From contig JAYGXS010000002.1 in assembly GCA_036362985.1 (NCBI GenBank), forward strand, positions 95,340,687 through 95,404,686: a DNA stretch of 64,000 nucleotides. The letters are read 5' to 3'. The translations under genes were made by a program, and so were the position numbers. Shown piece by piece: positions 21,080-29,974 of the stretch (positions are counted from its first letter, which is position 1; each line of letters begins with the position of its first letter). Origin of the DNA: Ligula intestinalis. Taxonomy: Eukaryota > Platyhelminthes > Cestoda > Diphyllobothriidea > Diphyllobothriidae. The notes beneath the pieces are model-generated. The model made no database searches, was not told the DNA's origin, and saw nothing but the letters and a program-made list of their open reading frames with translations.

Positions 21080-21935
21080 TGTGAAGACAAGTTTACACAG
21101 CGACCACGAAAGTCAGCTCCGCTGTGAACGAATACATGTCCGAATACGATCCGCTTTTCACGTTCGCGGACCATGCCAGGGAGGTCGCAGACAAAGTGAG
21201 TCGCTGCATCAAGATCCTCAAGGCTCTAACGGGCAAATCCTGGGGTTGCGCGGACGAGACTCTGACGACTACATTCAAAGCGCCAGCCAAGCTTCAGCTC
21301 ACTTATGGGGCACCAATCTGGTCTCCTACGATCAGCTCTTTCAGCCTGCGCCGCTACAGTCAGCACAGAACGCCGCCCTCCGCTCGATTACGGGTTGCTA
21401 TAAAGTGTCGCCTATCGATCATCTACACGCAGAGGCTTCTATCCTGCCGGTAGCCCCTCACAATGCCCTCTTAGACCCAAAGTCCGCAAGCCATCCATCC
21501 TAATCACCACCGTTGCCACGCTTATGAACCCAGCCACAGCGTTTGGCCGTCAATTGGACCTCTCCACAAGGAAGCTGTCTCACCGTCTCTCTCGGATCTA
21601 CCTGTTGATAGCTAACGTGACAGGCTTTCGTTGTCGAAGAATAACGCAGTTACCATCCCCTGGTCCTTTGGGGCGGCTCCCGAGGGTCGCTCGCAGTAAC
21701 TTGGCTCAACTACGCAGTGGCTACACAATGTTCCTTCGGCAGTACCAACACTGACTCGACCCGTCTACACCCAACAGCTGTCCCGACTGCAGCGTCTCTC
21801 CACATGACTGTCAGCATCGTTTCACCTGCAGTTCCCAATCAGGCACCCAACTCATCCCAGCGGACCTTTGGCTCAAGCCCGTCGAGGTCTCGGCTTTTCT
21901 TCGTCTTCTAACTACAACCAATTTGGACACCGGTG
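21080..21935 (+). pseudogene. Decayed LINE reverse transcriptase, C-terminal part with zinc finger
   Basis: Frames change several times, but the order is that of the end of a non-LTR RT. First comes FTFADHAREVADKVSRCIK, then ILKALTGKSWGCADETL, LTYGAPIWSPTISS, NAALRSITGCYKVSP and HLHAEASILPV. A terminal CCHC-like finger (CQHRFTC near 21800-21830) and DLWLKPVEV follow. These phrases are typical of RNase H-type or R1-like flatworm LINE polyproteins. Frameshifts and stops mean it is dead. It lies antisense inside the last UROS intron and may belong to the same group as the 2.5-3.4 kb fragment. Confidence 0.72.
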
Positions 21936-22691
21936 GGGACTCGTGATCCAACAAGGGCTAAGAAATACACATGCAGTCACCGCGGTGCCTTCGAGGCTCA
22001 TCATCACTATCACCGTCACCACTACGAGATGCGGACGAGAACAAATTCCAAAAAAATTGACTACCGTCTTCTTAACGAAAGGTAGAAAATCCGAGTCAGA
22101 TATCATCTACCGAGCTCACAAAATATAGGATTGCAGTAAGGTTAGGTAGAAAATTAGTTTTATTGTCAGCAACCCAAGTATTTACGTTGGGGACGTGTCG
22201 AACATAGTAAACAGCAAATTGAAACCTGACTGAAAGCAGAATAGCTCCATTTTTGTGTTCCGAAAATGCAGCCTACTTATTAAGCGCAGCTAGGGATTGA
22301 AACAGAACAAAGAAGCAAATAATATCAGAAGATGTAAGGTCAGGAGCACTTGATAAAAACTTCACTTCACAGGTAGGCCAAAACACAGCAAAAAGCGGGA
22401 ACCTTTTAAGCCTTGCGGATGGAGAGCATGCACCAGCTGTTCTAACTTATTATAATTCGCAGTAGAACAAAAGCCTACTCTTATGAGAATGAGGTTGACA
22501 GTATGATACGTAGTGGATATATAATAACTACTATATGCATTTCAGTAGGCGTAATTATGCCTATTACTTTTAGTTGGCGATCCCATAAGACACAAGAAGG
22601 GGGGCCACGAATACAGAGGGTCCTAAATCTGATAGCTGCCAACAGAGCAAGATGGGTATAAATTGTTAAATTATGAACTTGCTTTCAAAAC
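21936..22691. other. UROS intron, unassigned
   Basis: No gene. A poly-A-like run after the LINE remnant is not obvious. Confidence 0.4.
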
Positions 22692-22787
22692 CAAGTCATC
22701 GGGAAGCGCGGGAGATTGCAGTGTTGGCTCTGCCAGTGTCACAGCCGAGGGACTGAAGAAAACTATACAGAGTTGGCCATGCCGTTC
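22692..22787 (-). CDS. UROS: UROS exon 6
   Basis: A textbook polypyrimidine acceptor (long T run then ATAG) precedes GAA CGG CAT. The exon encodes ERHGQL, then CIVFFSPSAVTLAEPTLQ and LPDD. FFSPSxV is the signature of the substrate-facing loop in UROS (FFSPSG in vertebrates). It enters in phase 0 from the previous exon. The chosen donor, TTG before GTTTTG, is non-ideal, but it leaves phase 0 and joins directly to LVAIGPTTA. Using GCAA before GTTCAT would break the frame. 32 codons, no stop. Confidence 0.85.
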
Positions 22788-22914
22788 CTATAAAAAAAAA
22801 ACAGTCTTACAGAAGTAGGTATTAAAAAGAGCCACAAATCATGTTCTTAAAGCGCTAACGGAAAGACACAGGGTGGTTCGACGTAGACTGGGAAGTAAGC
22901 TGTTGGAACAGTAT

Positions 22915-23040
22915 TTTAGTTTACTCCATCAACACAAACTCCTGTTGCTCAGGCAACTGATGCCTATTGATGGAAATTGGACTTTATATTGGCGAAATGT
23001 AATGAAAAAGGGAAAACTGGGCTAGTGCAAATGTAAAAGT
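22915..23040. repeat. Dispersed repeat, copy 2 (pair with 15236-15440)
   Basis: In UROS intron 5, immediately next to the RTE-like RT fragment that follows; see 15236-15440. Confidence 0.5.
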
Positions 23041-23352
23041 GAATTATTATTAGAAGCCAAAGGCAAGTAAGGCCTGTAAAGACAGTTCTACCTCTATTCC
23101 AGAGGCAAATTCCTGAAAAGATTGACCAACCTGATGCAGTTGCTGTGCACAGAGAATTCCCTGAGTACCATTCCCTACCGAAAAAAGCGATCTACACCCC
23201 CCCCAAAGAGAAACAGCTATTGAAACCCCTGTACCAGTATGGCGCAAGCTCAACACCGACCTCTTCATGTAGGGCCTTCCCGAGAATCCAGTCAATGACG
23301 TAGTTAAACAGAATGGGCGACAGGATGCAGCCCTTCCAGATACCAGACCGGA
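23041..23352 (-). pseudogene. RTE-like LINE reverse transcriptase fragment
   Basis: The minus strand reads IRSGIWKGCILSPILFNY then IDWILGKALHEEVGVEL. The family pattern is SGVRQGC.LSP.LFN (RT motif around the palm), followed by a flatworm RTE-type VGV tail. It then shifts frame. Its upstream end is cut exactly at the TA-flanked DNA transposon (23355), so the transposon marks or caused the truncation. Confidence 0.72.
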
Positions 23353-23354
23353 TA

Positions 23355-23881
23355 CAGTAGTCGCCGGTTATTAGGCCCACCTCAGGCCCAGACCGAATTG
23401 GGCTTAATAGGCGGCGGGCGCACTAACCAGAGATTCCTTGTTCTTGATTAGCAAACACAGGCTAGGTACTATACATTACATACGTACTGTATTATGTGTA
23501 GAGCTTGGTTATGTACTCGAACCGAATGCTGCTTGTCTGTATTTTATGTTATAAAAAATAACAAAAAAATGATTTTCGACATGTCTAAAAAAGCCGTCTA
23601 CTGTCAGTTGTTTTGGAGGAAACTTCACTCGCAAGTGCTCTTTGATGTCCTTCTCCAGGCACCAGAAATCGTCGAATTTTGTGAAATCTGATGCCTTTAG
23701 ACCGCGTTGCGCACGCAGAGATGATGATTCCACTCTATCCTGTCGGCAAACTGGGCTTCGTAGCCGGCAACTGGGCTTATTAGCCGGCGGATTTTGCTAT
23801 GTAAAATTCCGTCTCGAGCTGATTTGGGCTGCATACGCGGCTGATCCTATTAACCGTGGGCTTAATAACCGGCAACTACTG
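23355..23881 (+). mobile_element. DNA transposon, Tc1/mariner-pogo type, 527 bp, longer copy
   Basis: TIRs are CAGTAGTCGCCGGTTATT and, inward from the right, CAGTAGTTGCCGGTTATT, flanked by TA (23353-23354 and 23882-23883). It is the same family as 6561-6974 in the opposite orientation, and keeps about 130 extra internal bases. On the minus strand (about 23580-23733) these form an open stretch with FTKFDDFWCLEKDIKEH and KFPPKQLTVDGFFRH. This could be a transposase remnant, but I do not recognise it with certainty. Confidence 0.75.
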
Positions 23882-23883
23882 TA

Positions 23884-24080
23884 GTTACCTGAGGGTTAGC
23901 TTGCGCATCCATGCATCCGTTTTTATTTGAGTATAGAGTAGTTTAATTTCCTGAGTTCTGGCAGTCGATAAAACTACCAGGCAGATTGATGTGACGAAGG
24001 GATGGCTTTCTAAACCTGGAACTGTTGCACTCTTGGTCGCCGTCAGTGCAACTGGTGTCTTTTATTTGACTTTTTTTGCC
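23884..24080. repeat. Direct repeat, copy 1 (pairs with 24790-24910 and 25880-26000)
   Basis: The first half (GGTTAGCTTGCGCATCC ... AAAACTACCAGGCAGA ... ATGTGACGAAGGGATGG) recurs at 24790-24910. The second half (ATGGCTTTCTAAACC.GGAACT ... CTCCGTTCGCTCT.AGTAC) recurs at 25880-26000. It looks like one retroelement end copied at least three times in 2 kb. Confidence 0.55.
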
Positions 24081-24114
24081 TTCCGTTCGCTCTGAGTACG
24101 GTCATTTAGCTCGT

Positions 24115-24235
24115 CAAGCTGCGTCAATTCGGAAGACCATGCCATCCTTATTCTGTACATTCGGCGGCAAACTCGCTCCGAGGTATCTGAAACTGTCTAC
24201 TTCTTCAAGTTGACAGCCATTAATCTCGAGAGGTA
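24115..24235 (-). pseudogene. RTE-like LINE fragment (FRYLGA block)
   Basis: The minus strand reads LEINGCQLEEVDSFRYLGA then PPNVQNKDGMVFRIDAA, the block found downstream of the RT palm in RTE-type LINEs. On this strand it lies upstream of the SPILF fragment at 23.3 kb, the reverse of the natural order, so the two are rearranged or come from separate insertions. Confidence 0.65.
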
Positions 24236-24789
24236 GGTCTCTTGGGCATGGAAGGCGGGTTACACGTTAGCCTAGCGTCCACAGGTAGCGGACAGTGGAA
24301 CAACTTTCAACGAAGGTTAGCTGCGAAATAAGCAGACTCTCAGGTATGACGAAGAAGCAGTCACGGACCAGCAGCGGCATTGCTACCAGGGCGCGGCGGG
24401 CTGATGTCTGGCGTATTGTACCGACGGTTTAAGCATCGCCAGTGTTATAACGATGACATCTGCTGTGTGTCACCGTCGAATTACGCCGTGTTCAAATCCC
24501 CAAGGAAGAACACAATAAGAAGGGCGTACTTCTGGAATCCACCCGGAGGAGGGTTTATTGTCTACAAAACCTGGAGGAGCTGTCTCGGGTGGCTGTAAAA
24601 TGCCACAGGTCCCAATGATGGCAGTGTGACATGGCGAGCGTGAACCACCATTAAATAGGTCTGCTTGCCACCGTTGCCTTGTGGTTAGGTTATTGAGCCA
24701 ACAACCATTAACAAATAATCCGAGCGGCTGTTGGGGATAATCCTGTGTTAAACATCTCCAAGAAACCTTGCTGAACACCGTAGTTTACA
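24236..24789. other. UROS intron, unassigned
   Basis: Contains a word shared with the 9.0/20.6-kb repeat (TCAAATCCCCAAGGAAGAACACAA, near 24490) but no longer match. Confidence 0.35.
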
Positions 24790-24910
24790 ACCTCACCTGA
24801 CGGTTAGCTTGCGCATCCGTGCATGCCTTTACTTGAATACAGCGTAATTTGAATTCATGAGTTGTGGCAGTCAATAAAACTACCAGGCAGACTGATGTGA
24901 CGAAGGGATG
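24790..24910. repeat. Direct repeat, copy 2 of the 23884 element
   Basis: About 85-90 percent identical by eye to 23884-24010 and in the same orientation. Confidence 0.6.
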
Positions 24911-25049
24911 GCCGTTAGGAGTTTCGCAGATTTCAAAATTCGATTGACCCAATTGGCAATCAACTTGTCACGAATAGAGGTAAAGGTTCGCATTCCACGT
25001 ATTTGTCTAGGAGAAGTGGTTGCATTTACCGGAATCTTAATTTTATTCG

Positions 25050-25089
25050 TCTTAGCTTTCGGACTCTTGCGGGAGTCCATCGTCAGAGA
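25050..25089 (-). ncRNA. Hammerhead ribozyme, best-formed copy
   Basis: Minus strand, 5' to 3': TCT; CTGACGA (25086-25080); T; GGACTC, loop CCGCAA, GAGTCC; GAAA (25060-25057); GCTA; AGA. Helix II is six perfect pairs. TCT pairs with AGA as helix I. The core fits CUGANGA...GAAA. Helix III would be only AG/CU with the UH site at U-A, and AGCU is self-complementary, so two molecules could share a helix III. Cleavage would fall after GCTA. Activity is not shown by sequence alone. Confidence 0.72.
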
Positions 25090-25228
25090 TAAACCGTCAA
25101 CGATAAACAAGCAACAGTTATAGGGGGTAGAAACCAATCAACTGATCGCTCTCCCTCCCCCCTGCCCCTACAACAGTTGATTGGTTCCTATCCCCTATAA
25201 CCGCTGCTCGCTTTTCGTTGACGGTTTA

Positions 25229-25268
25229 TCGCTGACGATGGACTTCCGAAAGAGCCCGAAAGCTCAGA
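25229..25268 (+). ncRNA. Hammerhead-like motif, right arm of unit 1
   Basis: CTGACGA (25232-25238), T, GGACTT, loop CCGAAA, GAGCCC, GAAA (25258-25261), GCTC, AGA. Helix II has one A-C mismatch and one wobble. The base before the core is G rather than T, so helix I is weaker than in the minus-strand copy. Confidence 0.6.
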
Positions 25269-25368
25269 TGAATAAAATTACGATTCCGGTAAACGCAACC
25301 ACTTCTTCTTAAATAAAACCACCGGTCCCTTTGTACAGAATTCTAAGGCTAGGTATATCTTAGGTGGT

Positions 25369-25595
25369 TCGCCGAGCAACAGTTATAGGGGGTAGGAACC
25401 AATCAACTGTTGTAGGCGAAGGGGAGGGAGGGCGATCAGTTGATTGGTTCCTACCCCCTATAACTGTTGCTCGCTTATCGTTGACGGTTTATCGCTGACG
25501 ATGGACTTCCGCAAGAGCCCGAAAGCTCAGATGAATAAAATTATGATTTCGGTGAACGCAAACACTTCTTCTTCTTATCAAATTTTCAATCGAAT
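25369..25595. mobile_element. PLE terminus, second hairpin unit with truncated left arm and flipped spacer
   Basis: Left arm 25369-25415 (minus orientation, ends before the hammerhead) and right arm 25437-25595 (plus). The spacer between CAACTG and CAGTTG reads purine-rich here (GGCGAAGGGGAGGGAGGGCG). It is the reverse complement in kind of the spacer in unit 1, although both arms keep the same orientation. Confidence 0.68.
25494..25532 (+). ncRNA. Hammerhead-like motif, unit 2
   Basis: CTGACGA (25496-25502), T, GGACTT, loop CCGCAA, GAGCCC, GAAA (25522-25525), GCTC, AGA. Same helix II variants as the unit 1 right arm, so these two are the closest relatives. Confidence 0.6.
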
Positions 25596-25779
25596 TATTG
25601 AAATCTGGCCAATCTCTAGCAACCAAGGTTAGTCTAGTAGTCCATTCGGTGGATCCTAGATGATCACTTAGGAAGTTCTGCCTGGCGGTCAGCTTACTGC
25701 GTTCGTATTGGTGGATTCCCTACAAGCGGTAAGTTGGGCGAGTAAAATCGATCCAAATGTGATTAAATTCACGGTGCAC

Positions 25780-25865
25780 GGTGAGCCTCGAAGCTCAATG
25801 GTAGAACGTTGGCTGCACAAAAGTCTTCCCTGCTGTGTGGATTCGACTCCCACCGACGCTGCGAA
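25780..25865 (+). repeat. tRNA-Cys-like SINE head
   Basis: AGCTCAATGGTAGAACG (A box, about 25791-25807), CTGCACA in the anticodon-loop position (GCA, Cys) and GGATTCGACTCC (B box, 25839-25850). The acceptor ends do not pair, and repeated sequence follows (25880-26000), so this is a SINE and not a working tRNA gene. Confidence 0.6.
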
Positions 25866-25879
25866 CTTTTCAAAATTGA

Positions 25880-26000
25880 GTCAATTGAAGAGATGGCTTT
25901 CTAAACCCGGAACTGTTGCACTCTCAGTTGCTGTCAGTTCAATCGGTGTCTTTCGTTTGACATTTTTTGCTCTCCGTTCGCTCTTAGTACAGTCGTTTGT
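25880..26000. repeat. Copy of the second half of the 23884 repeat
   Basis: Matches 24005-24110 in the same orientation (ATGGCTTTCTAAACC.GGAACTGTTGCACTCT). It follows the tRNA-Cys-like head and may be the SINE body. Confidence 0.5.
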
Positions 26001-26364
26001 TGGTTGGTTCGCTGCAATGCGTTTCAACTTCCTGAAAACACTTGGACATAAACTCTCTTGTAAAACAGCTAAAACTGAGGATTTATTCAATACCAATGCC
26101 TTGCTGAACACTGAAAAGTGTTAAAACAGGCACGCAAACTAGTTGTCCTGTGTTGTTAGGAATTCTATGCAGTGCTCGATGTGATTTATTTCGACGACGA
26201 ACTGCCCAAATTTCGCGCGAGACTCGGTGAAAATAAGCAAGTTTATCGACTGAATAATGACGCTTATAAATGTCTTTTTCGACTTTAACATGGAATAATA
26301 AACGAACGAATAATCGGCACGGCTTATACGGGGGCAGGGGGGAGGTACAGCATTTTGGACTTAC

Positions 26365-26444
26365 TGAAATAGCTGAGGTTAAAGCCGACGGCAGATGTGA
26401 ATTGGGGACGGCAGCATAGACGATTGTCTCCACGACTTCGATGC
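26365..26444 (-). CDS. UROS: UROS exon 5
   Basis: The acceptor CCCTAAG lies 40 bases from the previous donor. Two bases complete GGC, giving GIEVVETIVYAAVPN then SHLPSALTSAIS, matching the vertebrate GI.ME.I.VYQT.AHP block. The exon ends in TCA before GTAAGT (phase 0), which is exactly what exon 6 needs. 80 bases without a stop. Confidence 0.85.
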
Positions 26445-26484
26445 CTTAGGGTAACAATAAGCAACCTGCAAACTATGAGCTTAC

Positions 26485-26559
26485 CATTTTCTTGAAGTCG
26501 TTGAGGCAGCACACTGCTATGTTGTTCTCCAGTCACAAAAAGGGCCGGCTTCGATGAAT
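26485..26559 (-). CDS. UROS: UROS exon 4
   Basis: After a CCCATTTAG acceptor the minus strand encodes DSSK, then PALFVTGEQHSSVLPQRL and QENG, corresponding to LLFPCGNLKRE.LP..L in vertebrate UROS. Phase 1 in and out. It is bounded by introns of 42 bases (26560-26601) and 40 bases (26445-26484), typical of the smallest flatworm introns. The conserved CG of LFPCG is TG here. Confidence 0.85.
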
Positions 26560-26601
26560 CTAAATGGGGCTAGTGCTGGAAGAGACAACGGATTCGCGTA
26601 C

Positions 26602-26688
26602 CAGTTCTGTATTGTTCGAGAATAAATTCAGCCAGGCTAGCAGCGTTGCCGCAGTGAGAGCCCTTCGGTTCGAATCCAATTGCAGAGG
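26602..26688 (-). CDS. UROS: UROS exon 3
   Basis: After CTCTTTCAG, two bases complete GCC from exon 2. The frame reads ASAIGFEPKGSHCGNAA then SLAEFILEQYRT. This matches the vertebrate IGL...GE.CGNAEKLAEYI segment closely. The donor is ACTG before GTACGC. The intron just upstream carries a C14/A11 homopolymer pair (26733-26757 on the + strand), close to the splice acceptor. Confidence 0.88.
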
Positions 26689-26732
26689 CTGAAAGAGGTG
26701 AGGAGAAAAATGATCCGGGCAAACCACCTCCA

Positions 26733-26757
26733 CCCCCCCCCCCCCCAAAAAAAAAAA
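26733..26757. repeat. Poly-C/poly-A homopolymer pair
   Basis: Fourteen C followed by eleven A in the UROS intron, about 45 bases from the exon 3 acceptor. Prone to assembly length error. Confidence 0.8.
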
Positions 26758-27389
26758 CGATGCGCTGCAGTTAATCACAGCATGTTCTTAGGACAAAATT
26801 GGAAAGGCCTGAAAATAAATATTCAAAAAGGTTGCTAATTCTAGAAGCCATTTTAAAGATTGTGCAGCGCTTTGTCCCTTGATGTATGTGGGACATCGCT
26901 TGTGAGAACTTCGAATCTGTCGTGTAATTCGGCGTAGTCTGCCTGTATCTGCTGATCTGCAAGCCCCGTACAGACGCCGCATGTTCGCATGTCTAAAACA
27001 ATCACCACGGTTGTGCTCATTGCTTAGCACTCAGCAACTGACAAAATCATGGGAATTAGTAAGCTTTTATATCTAGTTAATGCTAGGGAAGGTAGCTCCC
27101 TACTAGAAAGGAGATGGTCTGTAGAAAACGGCAAATGGCTCTACATTGTGACTCGACGACATTGTAGAACTTGAGCTATTATTAAATAAAAGTTTCCTTC
27201 TTTATCCCTTCAGTTTACTATTTTCCTGATAAAGGCTTTGACTGCATATTGGTCTCCGATTTCCAACATGCACGTACAAGCCTTATTATCGCATACTATT
27301 TACCAGTCAGAGTAAATGCGATCATCAGAATTAGCACTCTTAGCATTGGCAGATTACTTCTAACAGCAGCATCCTAGTCTTCGCAGTCT
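26758..27389. other. UROS intron, unassigned
   Basis: No exon or repeat recognised. Confidence 0.4.
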
Positions 27390-27560
27390 AGGTGAATACA
27401 GGAAAGAGTGCGGAAACCAGGGCAAGCACTGGTGTGCTTCGGGCCTCAAACATGGATTTACTCGGAATAGCATAAACTCCGATTTCACACTCTTTGTTGA
27501 GATCTAGGGGGTAAGATTTGATTTCAAATCAGCATCAGAAATAGTACCAATACTACTAAG
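27390..27560 (-). repeat. Dispersed repeat, copy 2 (inverted relative to 18590-18870)
   Basis: Reverse complement shares GAGTGTGAAATC.GAGTTTATGC, TATTCCGAGTAAAT, TTTGAGGCC and GCTTGCCCTGGTTTCCG with 18720-18830. Confidence 0.5.
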
Positions 27561-28925
27561 ACTAATCTACATTGCTAGTCAGTAGATGTAGCCGTATCAG
27601 TCTCGGCCTCCTTCAGTTTTTCTGGACACCTACAAAGGATGAGTAGAGGCAGGTGATGTGGTAGTACCCGTGCAAAGTCTGCTGTCACTTAAGACTAAGT
27701 CATGCGGTGTTTCTGGTTTGTACCGAAGAACGCGGCCGACGCCGGGTCCATTTGGTCTTCCTGACCCCGAGCGAAGGTGGAGAGTGCGGTTGGCGCCAAC
27801 TACGTCCGCTATCACTAAACTTTACCCCCTGAGCCATGCCACCTTCGGCACCAACCTGTTGGTGCATGCGACATTCACCACGTCAATGTCATCTTCCGAT
27901 TTAATTTGCTCTGAACTGCGTGCCCGAGTTCCCTTCTTCCAAGAATTATGCTACTGTTGGCCCCTTTGTTCCAGTCGAATGCACAGTGGCATTCAATCTA
28001 GTCCCCCAGCCAAGCACCACTTAAGTGCTTGCTTGAATACTGTCCCCACCCCCGTTCAGCCCTAACGGCCTTCTACAGGAAAGTGGACGAGACACAACAG
28101 CCGTCGGGCCGGGTTATCCTGAACACAATTGACCTAGTTGTCTCTTCGCGTGGGGATATAGAAGACTGCGGTGAGGACCACTTTAGGGACTCCTTTGCCC
28201 AACCGACGCATTATGAGAGCCATTTGCATACCCCCGGCTGCTTACATTTCATATTTTCTCTTTGCCCCTCTGGTTCGCTTAAAACCGTCACCACTGCTGA
28301 CCTCAAAATCTTGTAATTCACTCCCAATTTACGGCACAGATTGCCTGTTTTCACATCCACCCACGGTCTCTGTTCCCTTGGTTTTTAAATTCCTGCCCCT
28401 TGTAAACTGGCAGTAATGCATCTGCGTCATTCAAACACCTCAAATGTACGTCCACCCTTCCTTTATTTACTACTTCACACTTTTCTATCTATCGTGCACT
28501 GTTAATCTTACTGTTTATTTCTGTAGAACCACATCGAGTTATACTGACTATCTCTTGGTATATAAAGAATATCCGAACGTCCTGACTGTCTTTTGACATA
28601 GCTACTGATCCCGGATGCGTCTATTCAGCTGACGAAACGCAGCACAACATGAAGAAATATTGTATTATTAACAGTTATTCGAGCTGCAAAACGAACAGAC
28701 CAAGATTATCTACAGTTACACGAGAACTTATCAGCTAGTTCTTACAGTTATTCAAGCTGCAAAACGAATAGAGCAACAGTTCTAACGGTGCACTTGATGG
28801 AGTTCATGGAAATCAATGGTCGAACACAAACACATATGTGAGTTAAATAAAGTCCTGTAATTTCTAAAGGTCCATGCATGCAGAGTAAAGCATGCTGCTG
28901 GAGGCTGAGGATGAAATATGCTTAC
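27561..28925. other. UROS intron, GC-rich centre, unassigned
   Basis: 27640-28330 is less AT-rich than its surroundings and holds long open frames on both strands without a family match. It may be a decayed retroelement part. A short direct duplication, ACAGTTATTC.AGCTGCAAAA, occurs near 28670 and 28754. Confidence 0.35.
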
Positions 28926-29161
28926 CTCGACTGCTGGTGGCCGGTCCAACAACAAAACACGTATCAGTGGGCGAGCCTGAAGGGGTAGAAATTGCTTTGA
29001 AAAAGAGAATCGAAAATATACCTTTAAATCCTGCTTCTTCGAACGCGTCTACTGCTCTCTGGCTGGTGAAAATGATGCAACCAAATTTGGAACGCCAATC
29101 GCCCAGGGAAACCAGTCCATCGGAAATATTTTGGAATGTGAGAGTTTCCAAGATTGAAACT
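28926..29161 (-). CDS. UROS: UROS exon 2
   Basis: The acceptor GCTTTAG is followed by VSILETLTFQN, then FGCIIFTSQRAVDAFEEAG and CFVVGPATSSR. The IIFTS.RAV and YVVG.AT blocks are the two best UROS signatures of the N-terminal lobe. It ends with one base of a codon before GTAAGC (phase 1), completed by exon 3. The first exon, about 35 residues ending in phase 2, must lie at a higher coordinate and was not found. A 27-base in-frame stretch (roughly 29003-29029) has GT...AG ends and pyrimidines; it could be a micro-intron or simply coding. Confidence 0.88.
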
Positions 29162-29974
29162 CTAAAGCCATGACTGTCTAGTATCTAAAGTGTAAACATA
29201 TAAAAAGGCACGCACGTCATAAAAGGCGTCATTTCGCAGCTTTTCACCAATTCCGCTAACTGACTTTAATAGAATTATTTCCATTTCAGCGCCACAAAGG
29301 GCGGGACCAAATAAAAGACACCTGAAGGGGTTTCTTGACTTGGAAGGTGATTAACAGCAGAGCCAGCCATCTTAGTATAGAAGGATCAGCCTTTTCAAAT
29401 GCATCGATTTATTACTAAACCGGAAATTAAGCTTACAAGAGAGCATCGTAAAAAAGTGAACACTGTTGCAGCTCATCGTTGTTCGACCAGGGTTGACACG
29501 TTCATAGAAAAAGCCCATTCCGGAGAATAAAAAAATAGTACTGGCTTATAAGTATTTCGTCAATAATGCCCAGACACAATAGAGGAGCCAGTACAGAGGA
29601 ACAGAAACGGAGTCTGAAAAATAAAGAAACGCGACATTCAATATAAAGCATGCGAGAGCATCTCTGGGTTGTAGGTTGCTATTAGCCAACATAGATTCCA
29701 TCCACCGGCTTTCAATTCTGCTGCATAGCCCACAGCGCTAAACAATTACCACGCGGCAGTTTTTGTCGGTTTATGCAAATGCAATCTGCCAACACAGTTG
29801 CGAAATAAATGAGTTCTGGTTAGGCCGAACATCACTGCATACGTCAGTTCATTGTTCTGGTGGGGCTAACTGACTGAGCGAGAAAAGTTAGGCCAGCTGA
29901 GAAATGTGTTAGGTGAAAGTCCTATTAAGGAGAATAAGAGCATAAATTTCATATCGATAGGCAGGAATCCAACG
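29162..29974. other. UROS first intron (assumed), unassigned
   Basis: No first exon recognised here despite checking the minus strand for a short ATG-led segment. Confidence 0.35.

Larger units (their letters stand above)
25020..25300. mobile_element. PLE terminus, complete inverted-repeat hairpin unit
   Basis: Left arm 25020-25144 (minus orientation) and right arm 25174-25300 (plus) are near-perfect reverse complements. They surround a 29-base pyrimidine-rich spacer (CTCTCCCTCCCCCCTGCCCC core). Each arm carries, in order from the spacer: an ATTGG box, a CCCCTATAA box, GTTGACGGTTTATC, a hammerhead-like motif, and AATAAAATTA with a GATTCCGGT tail. The ATTGG and TATAA-like boxes suggest a promoter (inference). 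It lies in UROS intron 5. Confidence 0.7.

Noticed and set aside
25020..25595. CRISPR-like or satellite array
   Set aside because: Only two units, inverted arms rather than direct short repeats, and the sequence matches a PLE terminus.
25780..25865. A tRNA-Cys gene with anticodon GCA
   Set aside because: The acceptor stem does not pair and the sequence continues into a repeat found elsewhere in the window; it is a SINE head.
26655..26688. A B-box-like GGTTCGAATCC suggesting a tRNA-derived SINE
   Set aside because: On the minus strand this is UROS coding sequence (IGFEPKG), with phase-matched exons on both sides and no A box.
27658..28316. Long plus-strand open frames in a GC-rich part of the UROS intron
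   Set aside because: Overlapping frames on both strands with no recognisable domain; more likely repeat composition than a gene.
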